From Peptoclostridium acidaminophilum DSM 3953 (GTDB taxonomy: Bacteria > Bacillota > Clostridia > Peptostreptococcales > Peptostreptococcaceae): a DNA stretch of 64,000 nucleotides. The stretch spans positions 310,001 to 374,000 of the forward strand of contig NZ_CP007452.1 of assembly GCF_000597865.1 (NCBI RefSeq), read 5' to 3'. Below are positions 1 through 8,247 of this stretch, in pieces. How positions within the stretch are numbered: the stretch's first letter is position 1; every line of letters begins with the position of its first letter. The notes beneath the pieces are model-generated. The model did no database searches. It was not told the DNA's origin and worked only from the letters and a program-made list of their open reading frames with translations. Both the position numbers and the translations under genes were made by a program.

Positions 1-1
1 G

Positions 2-1126
2 ATGAAGCGCAAGATGGCCTTCACCGAAAACTTCTTCTTCCTGACGGGCTGGGTGCCAAGAAACGACAAGGCACTTGTGCTTGAGAGCCTTGAAAAGGCG
101 GATGAGAGGGTCGTGGTCGTTTGGAGCAGGGGCAGCAAGGCTCAATCACAGTCGCTTACGCGGCCGCCTACTAAGCTTCGGAACAACTGGTTTATAAAGC
201 CCTTTGAAAACCTGGTCAAGATGTACGGTGTGCCGTCTTACGACGAGCTTGACCCTACAACATTTCTGGGAATCACCTACATGCTGCTTTTTGGGGCGAT
301 GTTCGGAGACGTGGGGCAGGGAGCTGTGCTGTTTTTCACAGGTCTATACCTGGCGCTGAAAGTCGAAAAGTTCAAGGCATACGGCTCCATACTTACAAGG
401 ATTGGAGCAAGCTCGGCAGTATTCGGATTTATGTATGGCAGTATTTTCGGCTTCGAGCATGTTCTGCCGGCGCTGCTTGTGAGGCCAATCGAAAACATAA
501 ATTTCGTTCTAGTATCATCTGTGGTTTTCGGAGTGATACTGCTCGTAATGAGCTTTGGATACAACATAGTCAACTCCATAAAGCAAAGGAACATGAAGGA
601 TGGCTTGTTTGGAAGGAACGGGGTTACGGGCCTAATATTCTATATTGTCCTGCTCGTCATGATATACCAGGTGCTTACAAGCGCAGACATATTGAATGTT
701 ACTGTAGGTGTGGCAATGGCGGTGGTACTCATAGCGCTTATGGTTGTGCGGGAGCCACTTTCCAACATAATAATGAAAAAAAGGCCTCTCTACCACGAGA
801 GTCCGTCGCAGTACTATATTGAAAGCGGCTTTGACATATTCGAGACTCTAATGAGCATGGCGAGCAACACCATATCGTTCATAAGGGTCGGAGCTTTCGC
901 GCTTAACCATGCGGGGCTTTTCATGGCATTTCTTACTATGGCGAGCCTTATGGGCAGTCCGGCTGGAAGCGCCATTATGATAATAATAGGCAACATAGTG
1001 ATAATAGCGCTGGAAGGGCTGATAGTATTCATTCAGGGCCTGCGGCTCGAATACTACGAGCTTTTCAGCAAGTATTTCAAGGGCGAGGGCAGGGAGTTTG
1101 ACCCTGTCAAGATGAGCGCCGAATAG
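2..1126 (+). CDS. ntpI: V/A-type ATP synthase subunit I (partial, 5' end outside window)
   Basis: Membrane stator subunit (the 'a' subunit equivalent) of an A/V-type rotary ATPase; it carries the ion half-channels beside the K-subunit ring. The reading frame is open from the first bases of the window and 374 residues are visible. The family is normally about 600-660 residues, so most of the cytoplasmic N-terminal arm lies upstream. The visible part has the GWVPRND stretch near its start, then about seven or eight hydrophobic segments. SFIRVGAFALNHAG (near residue 300) matches the conserved region holding the essential arginine. It is followed by subunits K, F, E, A, B and D on the same strand. 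The first ATG in view is internal, not the start. Confidence 0.93.
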   Translation: MKRKMAFTENFFFLTGWVPRNDKALVLESLEKADERVVVVWSRGSKAQSQSLTRPPTKLRNNWFIKPFENLVKMYGVPSYDELDPTTFLGITYMLLFGAMFGDVGQGAVLFFTGLYLALKVEKFKAYGSILTRIGASSAVFGFMYGSIFGFEHVLPALLVRPIENINFVLVSSVVFGVILLVMSFGYNIVNSIKQRNMKDGLFGRNGVTGLIFYIVLLVMIYQVLTSADILNVTVGVAMAVVLIALMVVREPLSNIIMKKRPLYHESPSQYYIESGFDIFETLMSMASNTISFIRVGAFALNHAGLFMAFLTMASLMGSPAGSAIMIIIGNIVIIALEGLIVFIQGLRLEYYELFSKYFKGEGREFDPVKMSAE

Positions 1127-1164
1127 GCTTGTATAAGCCATAAAAAAAACTGGAGGGATGACAT

Positions 1165-1590
1165 ATGAAGGCTATTCTTATAATCAACAGCATGATAGTA
1201 TTTGCAACCATAGCAAGCGGAATCTACCTGGAACTGAGCAAATCAAACAGACTTGGCAAGCGGGCGGGAATGGTGCTCAAAGCCAGCATAGGAGCGTGCT
1301 CTGCCTTCATGCTTACGGCCGTTGGCATGATGGTTCCTGATATCGCATTTGCCGCCACAGAGGGAACTGCAACTAGCGCATCGGGGCTTGGCTTCATAGC
1401 TGCAGCCCTTTGTACGGGGCTTGCCACAATAGGCGCCGGTTACGCGGTGGGCGCAGTCGGCTCTTCGGCGCTTGGAGCCGTATCTGAGGATCAGAGCATA
1501 CTTGGAAAAACTCTGATATTCGTAGGCCTTGCCGAAGGGATAGCAATATACGGGCTTATAATATCAATACTTATACTCGGAAGGATATAG
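1165..1590 (+). CDS. ntpK: V/A-type ATP synthase subunit K (membrane rotor proteolipid)
   Basis: Rotor ring subunit of the A/V-type ATPase, 141 residues with four hydrophobic segments (about 4-22, 38-63, 74-100, 112-138). The second hairpin resembles a canonical two-helix c subunit and carries the ion-binding carboxylate Glu124 in GLAEGIAIYG. The first hairpin has no equivalent acid in mid-membrane, so there is one binding site per four helices, as in typical V-type rings. In the third helix GAGYAVG aligns with GQGYAAG of sodium-type c subunits, with Ala91 where those have Gln, and Gly125-Ile126 replace the Ser-Thr after the glutamate. The start is the ATG after GGAGGGATG. It lies 38 bases downstream of subunit I. 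Confidence 0.93.
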   Translation: MKAILIINSMIVFATIASGIYLELSKSNRLGKRAGMVLKASIGACSAFMLTAVGMMVPDIAFAATEGTATSASGLGFIAAALCTGLATIGAGYAVGAVGSSALGAVSEDQSILGKTLIFVGLAEGIAIYGLIISILILGRI

Positions 1591-1611
1591 CGGCGGATCT
1601 GGAGGGATTTT

Positions 1612-1920
1612 ATGAGATCTTTTGTAATAAGCGACGACAGCGACACTCTCCTGGCCATGCGGATTGCAGGCATAGACGGAGTCATGGCCAGGGAGCGCTC
1701 CGAGATATTAAAGGCTGTGGACATGGCAGTGGCCGATGAAGGGATAGGCATACTTATAATCACAGAGACAGCGTCTAAGAAGATTCCGGAGAGGATAAGC
1801 GCCGTAAAGTTAAGCGCAAAGCGTCCGCTCATAGTCGAAATACCTTCGAGGAAGGGCAGCATAAAGCCGCCTGACTATATAACTAGCTATATAAGGGACT
1901 CTATAGGGATAAAGATATAG
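1612..1920 (+). CDS. ntpF: V/A-type ATP synthase subunit F
   Basis: Small central-stalk subunit (102 residues) that sits with subunit D in the A/V-type ATPase rotor and modulates rotation. The length is as expected for the family. The sequence begins MRSFVISDDSDTLLAMRIAG, followed by GILIITETASKKIPE and the PLIVEIPS strand, a Rossmann-like pattern typical of subunit F. The ATG follows GGAGGGATTTT. It lies between K and E, 21 bases after K and 16 bases before the chosen start of E. Confidence 0.9.
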   Translation: MRSFVISDDSDTLLAMRIAGIDGVMARERSEILKAVDMAVADEGIGILIITETASKKIPERISAVKLSAKRPLIVEIPSRKGSIKPPDYITSYIRDSIGIKI

Positions 1921-1936
1921 CATTGGGGTGATTAGC

Positions 1937-2590
1937 ATGGTAACATTCGAGGACAAGCTCGAACTTTTCAAGAGCATGGTATACGACAAGGTCAAGGAAG
2001 AATCGGACGCCCGCGTGGAGAAGCTGAAGGCAGAAAATGAAAGGATACTTTCGCAAAGCAGGGAAAGACTTCAAGGCGAGGCTGACCGGATAATAGAGGA
2101 CATGGTTGAACGGGGAGATCTCAAAAAACAGGAGATAATTTCCCAGGAGACCATGGAGGGCAGAAGGATGGTGCTGCTCAAGCTGAGCGGCTTTGTAGAC
2201 ATGCTGATGCAGCGCCTCTACGCAAGAGGCGCGGAGTTCGCCGGAGGTGAGGGTTACAGAGAGTTTTTCCTCAACAAGCTGACGAAGGCGCTTGCAGGCA
2301 TAGCAGAAAGGGAATGCTCAGGCAGGACGCTAATGCTCGAGCTTACCGCAAAGGACAGGGAGCTGTTTGGAGCGGACATAAGGGAGCTGTTCGAAAGAAG
2401 AGGCTGCGAGAGCAGCAAGATTGAATTCCTCGAGCTCTCGAGTGAGCATATAGGAGGGTTTGTGCTCACAGACAAGGATGGAACCTTCAGGATCGACAGC
2501 TCTTTGTCGGAAATGATAGACGAAAACAGGGAAAAGGTAGGGCGCATGGTGTTTGAATACCTTGAAGAGAATGGTGATGACTATGAATAA
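1937..2590 (+). CDS. ntpE: V/A-type ATP synthase subunit E
   Basis: Peripheral-stalk subunit, about 217 residues, that holds the catalytic head still against the membrane part. The N-terminal 65 residues are a charged helix (VEKLKAENERILSQSRERLQ), as in the family, and the C-terminal half is globular. The ATG at 1937 is preferred over a GTG at 1928 because that GTG lies inside the GGGGTG ribosome binding site at 1925-1930. The gene overlaps the start of subunit A. In many operons subunit C lies between E and A; here E runs directly into A, so C must be elsewhere, probably upstream of subunit I. Confidence 0.87.
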   Translation: MVTFEDKLELFKSMVYDKVKEESDARVEKLKAENERILSQSRERLQGEADRIIEDMVERGDLKKQEIISQETMEGRRMVLLKLSGFVDMLMQRLYARGAEFAGGEGYREFFLNKLTKALAGIAERECSGRTLMLELTAKDRELFGADIRELFERRGCESSKIEFLELSSEHIGGFVLTDKDGTFRIDSSLSEMIDENREKVGRMVFEYLEENGDDYE

Positions 2591-4412
2591 CAGCGGTGAA
2601 AATAGAGCAGCAGAAATGCAGGATATGGCCATGGATATTGGGAAGGTCAAGGCGGCCAGGGTAGCCATGATTAACGGACCTGTCGTAAGGGCCGAAGGCG
2701 TCAGGGGCTTCAAGGTCAGGGAGATGGTCATGGTTGGAGACAAAAAGCTCCTTGGCGAGGTCATATCTATAGATTCGGACAAGGCCATAATACAGGTCTA
2801 TGAAGAGACGGAGGGGCTAAAGGCGGGAGAGGAGGTTGTGCCAACGGGCAAGGCGCTTTCACTCAAGCTCGGGCCAGGCATAATAGGCAATATTTTCGAC
2901 GGCATACAAAGACCGCTCCAAAAGATTGAAAAGATATCGGGCAATTTCATATCGGAAGGCATTGGGCTTATATCAATAGATCCGGATGCGCTCTGGCAGG
3001 TGGAGCTCAAGGTGAGCGAAGGCGATGAGCTCGTGCCGGGCAGCATATATGCAACTGTCCAGGAGAGCAGCCTCATAGAGCACAGGCTTATGGTGCCTCC
3101 GGAGATGTCGGGCAAGGTCGTGAAAGTGGCCGAGAATGGAAAATACAGATTAGAGGATGAGATAGTAAGTCTCGAGGATAATAATGGCGTGACTCGCAGC
3201 CTCAGGCTTTACCAGGAGTGGCCAGTAAGGGAGCCAAGGCCCATGCAGCGGAGGATGTCGATAGAGCAGCCGCTGATTACGGGACAGCGAGTGCTCGATG
3301 TGTTCTTTCCGCTGGGCAAGGGCGGAACGGCCGCACTGCCGGGGGGCTTCGGCACGGGAAAGACCATGACACAGCACCAGCTTGCCAAGTGGTCTGATGC
3401 TGACATAATAGTATACATCGGCTGCGGCGAGCGCGGCAACGAGATGACAGAGGTGCTCGAGGACTTTCCAAAGCTAATGGACCCCAAAAGCGGCAGGCCT
3501 CTCATGGAAAGGACTGTGCTCATAGCCAACACCTCCAACATGCCGGTTGCGGCAAGGGAGGCCAGCATATACACCGGGATCACTATGGCAGAATACTACA
3601 GGGACATGGGATACCACGTTGCAATAATGGCAGACTCGACCTCGAGATGGGCCGAGGCCCTTAGGGAGATATCGGGAAGGCTCGAGGAGATGCCTGCAGA
3701 GGAAGGGTATCCGGCATATTTGCCTTCGAGGCTGGCGCAGTTTTATGAGAGGGCGGGGTATGTAAAGACGCTCTCTGGCAGCGAGGGATCGGTGACTGTA
3801 ATCGGAGCAGTCTCGCCGCCCGGGGGCGACTTTTCGGAGCCGGTGACTGAAAACACAAAGAGGTTTGTCAACGCATTCCTTGCGCTTGACAGGAACCTGG
3901 CATACGCAAGGCATTATCCGGCCATAAACTACCTGAGCAGCTACAGCGGCTACATAAAGATGCTCTCGAACTGGTTCAAGGACAACGTGGCTGAGGACAT
4001 CGTAAGCCTGAGAGCCAAGATGCTCGAGCTGCTGCACGAGGAAAAAAAGCTCATGGAGATAGTCGAGCTTGTAGGCGAGGATGTGCTTCCCGACTCGCAA
4101 AGGCTGGTAATAGAGATTTCAAGGATAATAAAAAACGGCTTCCTGCAGCAAAACGCCATGCACAAGGAGGACACTTACGTGCCTCTGCAGAAGCAGTACC
4201 TTATGCTCAGGACCATAAACCTGCTCTATGAAAAAGCCAGCAAGGCCGTCAAGGATGGCATACCAATATCGCAGGCAAAGGACGACATGCTTTTTGCCCA
4301 GATAGTCAAGATGAAATACAACATACCAAACGACAACCTCGAAGGCTTTGAACAGCTAAGACAGGACATTGAAAGCTACTACGAGGAGCTCTACAGAAGA
4401 TACGAGGAGTAG
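2577..4412 (+). CDS. ntpA: V/A-type ATP synthase catalytic subunit A
   Basis: Catalytic subunit that hydrolyses or makes ATP in the A3B3 head. About 611 residues from this start, close to the family length. Walker A is GGFGTGKT (residues 256-263, Lys262). The long A-specific insertion lies at about residues 110-190, and catalytic-site regions include [19 protein letters not shown] and [20 protein letters not shown]. The N-terminus is uncertain: ATGs at 2571, 2577 and 2583 all overlap the end of subunit E, and internal ATGs near 2619-2631 would remove a non-conserved extension before [17 protein letters not shown]. The ATG at 2577 is chosen because GAAGAG lies 7 bases upstream. Confidence 0.93.
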   Translation: MTMNNSGENRAAEMQDMAMDIGKVKAARVAMINGPVVRAEGVRGFKVREMVMVGDKKLLGEVISIDSDKAIIQVYEETEGLKAGEEVVPTGKALSLKLGPGIIGNIFDGIQRPLQKIEKISGNFISEGIGLISIDPDALWQVELKVSEGDELVPGSIYATVQESSLIEHRLMVPPEMSGKVVKVAENGKYRLEDEIVSLEDNNGVTRSLRLYQEWPVREPRPMQRRMSIEQPLITGQRVLDVFFPLGKGGTAALPGGFGTGKTMTQHQLAKWSDADIIVYIGCGERGNEMTEVLEDFPKLMDPKSGRPLMERTVLIANTSNMPVAAREASIYTGITMAEYYRDMGYHVAIMADSTSRWAEALREISGRLEEMPAEEGYPAYLPSRLAQFYERAGYVKTLSGSEGSVTVIGAVSPPGGDFSEPVTENTKRFVNAFLALDRNLAYARHYPAINYLSSYSGYIKMLSNWFKDNVAEDIVSLRAKMLELLHEEKKLMEIVELVGEDVLPDSQRLVIEISRIIKNGFLQQNAMHKEDTYVPLQKQYLMLRTINLLYEKASKAVKDGIPISQAKDDMLFAQIVKMKYNIPNDNLEGFEQLRQDIESYYEELYRRYEE

Positions 4413-4428
4413 GGGGGATACTGACATT

Positions 4429-5814
4429 ATGAAAAAGGAATACTTGATGCTAGACAAGATAGAAGGCCCTCTTATTATGCTCTCGGGCATCCAGGGAGTC
4501 TCATACGGTGAGATAATAGACATAACAATAGACGGCCAGAAAAAAAGAAGCGGGAAGGTTGTAAAGGTCGACAAGGACGTTGTCATAGCCCAGGTTTTCG
4601 AAGGCACCTCAGGCATATCAACAACGAACTCGAGAGTATACTTCACGGGCAAGCCTCTTGAAATAGCGCTCTCCGAGGATGTGCTCGGAAGGGTGTTCGA
4701 CGGCGTGGGCCGCCCTATAGACGGCGGGCCGCAGATATTCAGCAAGGAAAAGCACAACGTCAACGGCAATCCGATAAACCCGGTTGCCCGCGAATACCCC
4801 AGGGACTTCATACAAACGGGCATATCGGCGATAGACTGCATGACTACGCTAATAAGGGGGCAAAAGCTACCCATATTCTCGGGCAACGGACTTTCGCACA
4901 ACGAGCTTGCGGCCCAGATAGTAAAGCAGGCCAAGGTGGGAACGCAGGGAAACGAGAGCTTTGCCGTGATATTTGCGGCAATGGGAGTAAAGCACGATGA
5001 CGCCGACTTTTTCAGAAAGACATTCGAGCAGTCCGGAGCGCTCGAGCGGGTTCTAATGTTCATAAACCTGGCGGATGATCCGGTGGTTGAGAGGCTCTCA
5101 CTTCCAAGGTGCGCGCTTACAGCCGCGGAATATCTGGCATTTGAAAAGGACATGCACATACTAGTAATACTAACTGACATGACAAGCTACTGCGAGGCGC
5201 TTAGGGAGATATCGGCGGCGAGGGAGGAGGTCCCATCGAGAAAGGGATACCCGGGCTATCTCTACAGCGACCTTGCCATGCTATACGAAAGGGCGGGCAT
5301 GATAAAAGGCAAGAAGGGTTCAATAACGCTTCTGCCCATGCTGACTATGCCAAGCGACGACATAACGCATCCCGTGCCGGACCTTACGGGCTATATCACG
5401 GAAGGGCAGGTCGTGCTCTCGCGTGACCTGTTCCAGAAGAACATATACCCGCCTATAAACGTGCTGCCGTCGCTTTCAAGGCTCATGAAGGACGGCATAG
5501 GGGAAGGCTTCACAAGGGAGGACCACGATGAGATAGCGAACCAGCTGTTTTCACTCTACTCGAGGGTCCAGGATGTAAGGGCGCTGGCCCAGATAATAGG
5601 CGAGGAGGAGCTCTCGGAGCTTGACCGGAAATACATGGATTTTGGAAGAAGGTTTGAGGAGGTGTTCCTTGCCCAGGACTTCAACGAGAACAGGGAGATT
5701 GGCGAGACTCTCGATATGGGGTGGGAAATTGCAGACATAATGCCTGTAGAGGAGCTCGACAGGCTTAAGCCCGAAACCATCAAAAAATATCTGCCGTCCC
5801 AAAAGCAGGGGTGA
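4429..5814 (+). CDS. ntpB: V/A-type ATP synthase regulatory subunit B
   Basis: Non-catalytic nucleotide-binding subunit of the A3B3 head, 461 residues, full length for the family. Recognisable stretches are [20 protein letters not shown] at the N-terminus, [13 protein letters not shown] where A has its P-loop (no Walker lysine, as expected for B), [20 protein letters not shown] and [18 protein letters not shown]. The frame stays open upstream, but the ATG at 4429 follows a G-rich binding site (AGGGGGG, 4411-4417) and gives the family-typical start [14 protein letters not shown]. It lies 16 bases after A and just before D. Confidence 0.93.
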   Translation: MKKEYLMLDKIEGPLIMLSGIQGVSYGEIIDITIDGQKKRSGKVVKVDKDVVIAQVFEGTSGISTTNSRVYFTGKPLEIALSEDVLGRVFDGVGRPIDGGPQIFSKEKHNVNGNPINPVAREYPRDFIQTGISAIDCMTTLIRGQKLPIFSGNGLSHNELAAQIVKQAKVGTQGNESFAVIFAAMGVKHDDADFFRKTFEQSGALERVLMFINLADDPVVERLSLPRCALTAAEYLAFEKDMHILVILTDMTSYCEALREISAAREEVPSRKGYPGYLYSDLAMLYERAGMIKGKKGSITLLPMLTMPSDDITHPVPDLTGYITEGQVVLSRDLFQKNIYPPINVLPSLSRLMKDGIGEGFTREDHDEIANQLFSLYSRVQDVRALAQIIGEEELSELDRKYMDFGRRFEEVFLAQDFNENREIGETLDMGWEIADIMPVEELDRLKPETIKKYLPSQKQG

Positions 5815-5820
5815 TGACGC

Positions 5821-6432
5821 ATGAATGTACAGACAGCCGCAACCAAAGCGAATCTCATGAGGCTCAAAAGCTCCCTTGAATTTTCGCAAAAGGCCTTCGA
5901 GCTTCTCGACAAGAAAAGGAACGTGCTGATACGCGAGATGATGACACTGGTTGACAGGTCAAAGGAGATACAAGCGGAGATAGCTATAGTTTTTTCCGAC
6001 GCGTACAAGGCGCTTGAGATGGTCAATGTGTCATTTGGCATGGAGTACGTCGAGGATCTTGCCCTTTCGATACAAAAGGACGAGGACTACGAAATACTAA
6101 TGAAGAGCGTAATGGGAGTAGAGATTCCAAGCGTAAAATATGAAAAGCATCCGGTCACCCCAAACTACGGCTTTTTCAGGACAAACCCGGCCTTTGACAT
6201 AGCCATAAGAAACTTCAGGCAGGTGAAATATCTGATATACGAGCTGGCGCAGGTTGAAAACTCTGTGTATCGGCTTGCGGTTGAGATAAAAAAGACGCAG
6301 CGGAGGGCAAATGCGCTCGAGAACGTTCAGATTCCAAGGTACAAGGCTCAGGCCAAGTATATACAGGAGGTGCTCGAGGAGAAGGACCGCGAGGATTTTT
6401 TCAGGCTCAAGAGGATAAAAGGCAAAAAATAA
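5821..6432 (+). CDS. ntpD: V/A-type ATP synthase subunit D (central stalk)
   Basis: Rotor shaft subunit, 203 residues, equivalent to F-type gamma. It is almost entirely alpha-helical, with N- and C-terminal coiled-coil arms: ATKANLMRLKSSLEFSQKAF at the N-terminus and KKTQRRANALENVQIPRYK near residue 165, the latter a strong family signature. The ATG follows GGGGTGATGACGC directly after the stop of subunit B. It is the last gene of the ATPase operon; no clear terminator is seen before hpf. Confidence 0.92.
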   Translation: MNVQTAATKANLMRLKSSLEFSQKAFELLDKKRNVLIREMMTLVDRSKEIQAEIAIVFSDAYKALEMVNVSFGMEYVEDLALSIQKDEDYEILMKSVMGVEIPSVKYEKHPVTPNYGFFRTNPAFDIAIRNFRQVKYLIYELAQVENSVYRLAVEIKKTQRRANALENVQIPRYKAQAKYIQEVLEEKDREDFFRLKRIKGKK

Positions 6433-6451
6433 AAGTGTGATTTAAAAAGCA

Positions 6452-6490
6452 TGGCTCGGGGTAACTATTTAATAGGCAACACGAAAGCCA
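6452..6490 (+). promoter_or_regulatory. Possible structured leader of hpf
   Basis: The 76-base gap before hpf can form a compact fold: TGGCT (6452-6456) with AGCCA (6486-6490), enclosing CTAT (6465-6468) with ATAG (6472-6475). The loops contain GGGGTAA and GCAACACGAA. The fold ends just upstream of the GAAGGGGG ribosome binding site, so it could affect translation. No known riboswitch consensus was recognised. The stems are short and could be chance. Confidence 0.3.
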
Positions 6491-6508
6491 CAGAAGGGGG
6501 ATGTAATT

Positions 6509-7042
6509 ATGAAAGTAACAGTAAGCGGAAAAAACATACAAATAACGGATGCACTACAAAGCTCAGTCGAGTCTAAGCTAAGCAAGTTGGAGAAGTATTT
6601 CAACAAGGAGATAGAGGCTACTGCAACGCTTAGCACTCAGAAGAACCTTCAGAAGATAGAAGTTACAATTCCAGTGGACGGTTCAATACTTAGGGGCGAA
6701 GAGGTTCAGGAGAACCTTTATGTAGCCATAGACCTTGTTGTTGACAAGCTGGCAAGACAGCTCAGAAAGTACAAGGAAAAGCTTCAAACCAAGGAACACA
6801 AGACAATAAGATTTGAAAACATAGAGCCTTACGTTGTTGAGGAAGGCGAGGATGCAAAGGCTGAATCAAAGATAGTAAGAAGAAAGAGAATAGGCCTCAA
6901 ACCTATGATGGAGGAAGAGGCAGTGCTTCAAATGGAGCTCTCGGGACAAGATTTCTACGTGTTTATCAATGCAGATACTGACGAGACCAACGTGGTTTAC
7001 AAGCGTAAGGCTGGAAACTACGGGATCATAGAACCAGAATAG
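6509..7042 (+). CDS. hpf: Ribosome hibernation promoting factor, long form
   Basis: Binds the 30S subunit and drives formation of inactive 100S ribosome dimers in slow growth. 177 residues, the length of the long HPF found in Firmicutes. The N-terminal S30AE domain covers about residues 1-95 (VSGKNIQITDALQSSVESKL, basic LRKYKEKLQTKEH). After a linker, the C-terminal dimerisation domain follows (KPMMEEEAVLQMELSGQDFY, about residues 130-175). The start is ATG after GAAGGGGG. It lies 76 bases after the ATPase D gene and is followed by a strong terminator. Confidence 0.95.
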   Translation: MKVTVSGKNIQITDALQSSVESKLSKLEKYFNKEIEATATLSTQKNLQKIEVTIPVDGSILRGEEVQENLYVAIDLVVDKLARQLRKYKEKLQTKEHKTIRFENIEPYVVEEGEDAKAESKIVRRKRIGLKPMMEEEAVLQMELSGQDFYVFINADTDETNVVYKRKAGNYGIIEPE

Positions 7043-7083
7043 AACAACTTCAATAAACAAACGCCATTGAAAGTACTCCCTTA

Positions 7084-7109
7084 GGAGAAGCGCAAGCTTC
7101 TCCTTTTTT
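7084..7109 (+). terminator. Rho-independent terminator after hpf
   Basis: Perfect 8-bp stem GGAGAAGC / GCTTCTCC with a GCAA tetraloop, followed by six T residues. It lies 42 bases after the hpf stop. Confidence 0.9.
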
Positions 7110-7130
7110 CTTTTTTGCAGTGGTTTTTTA

Positions 7131-7139
7131 TGGTATAAT
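7131..7139 (+). promoter_or_regulatory. Extended -10 promoter candidate for galU
   Basis: TGGTATAAT is a TGn-extended -10 box about 95 bases upstream of galU and just past the hpf terminator. The -35 region is only a T-rich stretch, so the call rests on the extended -10. Confidence 0.4.
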
Positions 7140-7233
7140 TGATGATGGGATAATATGACATTCGGTATACAGATATTCAGCATATAATTGTATAGAAGTG
7201 CATCATTGAAGAGAGATTATGGAGGTGCTGTAC

Positions 7234-8112
7234 ATGATAAAAAAAGTGAAAAAGGCGGTAATACCTGCTGCCGGCCTTGGAACGAGATTCCTTCCTGCAA
7301 CTAAGGCTCAGCCAAAGGAGATGCTACCCATAGTTGACAAGCCCACATTGCAATACATTATAGAAGAAGCTGTGAATTCGGGCATTGAGGAGATACTGAT
7401 AATAACCGGAAGGAATAAAAAAAGCATAGAGGACCACTTCGACAAGTCCGTGGAGCTCGAGCTTGAGCTTGAAAAAAAGGGCAAGGACGACCTTCTCGAG
7501 CTTGTAAGAGGCATATCCGATATGGCCAACATCTACTACATAAGGCAGAAGGAGCCGCTGGGACTTGGCCACGCTGTATACTGCGCCAGGAGCTTCATAG
7601 GCGATGAGCCTTTTGCGGTGCTTTTGGGAGACGACATTGTCGATGCAAAGACGCCGTGTCTGAAGCAGCTCATAGGAGCATACGATGAGTACGGGACATC
7701 CATACTTGGGGTGCAGAGCGTGGCAAGAGAGGATGTAAACAAGTATGGCATAGTTGACGGTTACGAGGTCGGCAAGGGAGCCTATAGGGTAAACAGCCTT
7801 GTAGAAAAGCCGGATCCGGCAAATGCGCCTTCGGAGATTGCAATACTTGGAAGATATATAATAACCCCGCAGATATTCGAAATACTAAGGAATACAAAGC
7901 CTGGCAAGGGCGGGGAGATACAGCTCACAGACGCTCTCAACGTGCTTGCCAAGGAGTCTAGTATGCACGCTTATGTGTTCGAGGGGAGACGATATGACGT
8001 GGGCGACAAGATGGGATACCTCCAGGCCACAATAGATTTTGCGCTCAAAAGGGACGACCTCAGAGCTGGCCTTATGGATTTCATGAAGCAAAAGCTGGAG
8101 TGCGGCGTATAG
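7234..8112 (+). CDS. galU: UTP--glucose-1-phosphate uridylyltransferase
   Basis: Makes UDP-glucose from UTP and glucose-1-phosphate for wall polymers, glycolipids and galactose use. 292 residues, matching bacterial GalU. The N-terminal nucleotide-binding motif is AVIPAAGLGTRFLPATKAQP, followed by KEMLPIVDKPTLQYIIEEA. Further family blocks are FAVLLGDDI (near residue 130) and VEKPDPANAPSEIAILGRYI. The frame opens at 7219, but that ATG precedes the GGAGGTG ribosome binding site (7221-7227); the ATG at 7234 is the proper start. It stands alone between a terminator and a new promoter. Confidence 0.94.
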   Translation: MIKKVKKAVIPAAGLGTRFLPATKAQPKEMLPIVDKPTLQYIIEEAVNSGIEEILIITGRNKKSIEDHFDKSVELELELEKKGKDDLLELVRGISDMANIYYIRQKEPLGLGHAVYCARSFIGDEPFAVLLGDDIVDAKTPCLKQLIGAYDEYGTSILGVQSVAREDVNKYGIVDGYEVGKGAYRVNSLVEKPDPANAPSEIAILGRYIITPQIFEILRNTKPGKGGEIQLTDALNVLAKESSMHAYVFEGRRYDVGDKMGYLQATIDFALKRDDLRAGLMDFMKQKLECGV

Positions 8113-8166
8113 GCAATTCCAGTCAGACAAGCAGCTTGCGGAACGTACTGATAATGACGGAAAATA

Positions 8167-8195
8167 TTGACATTGAGGCGTTTTGGATATAAAAT
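8167..8195 (+). promoter_or_regulatory. Promoter of the RND efflux operon
   Basis: TTGACA (8167-8172), 17 bases, TAAAAT (8190-8195); an overlapping TATAAA sits at 8188. It lies about 50 bases upstream of the adaptor gene. Confidence 0.6.
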
Positions 8196-8211
8196 TTATT
8201 TTGTACAATCA

Positions 8212-8229
8212 TCCGACTTTCGAGTCGGA
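8212..8229 (+). promoter_or_regulatory. Inverted repeat in the RND operon leader (operator or mRNA hairpin)
   Basis: TCCGACT / AGTCGGA, a perfect 7-bp stem with a TTCG tetraloop. It lies about 10 bases after the expected transcription start and 4 bases before the GGAGGG ribosome binding site. It could be a repressor site or a 5' stabilising hairpin. No regulator gene is adjacent. Confidence 0.4.
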
Positions 8230-8247
8230 AACTGGAGGGTTGAATCC

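Noticed and set aside
848-1141. Minus-strand ORFs opposite the ATPase, efflux and atp genes
   Set aside because: All are out-of-frame or antisense images of strongly coding genes without binding sites.
6452-6490. c-di-GMP-I (GEMM) riboswitch, suggested by the CGAAAGCCACAG-like segment
   Set aside because: The conserved core with two side hairpins is absent and the element is too short.
7155-7188. Promoter ATGACA...TATAAT upstream of galU
   Set aside because: Spacing of 22 bases is too long; the extended -10 at 7131 is more convincing.
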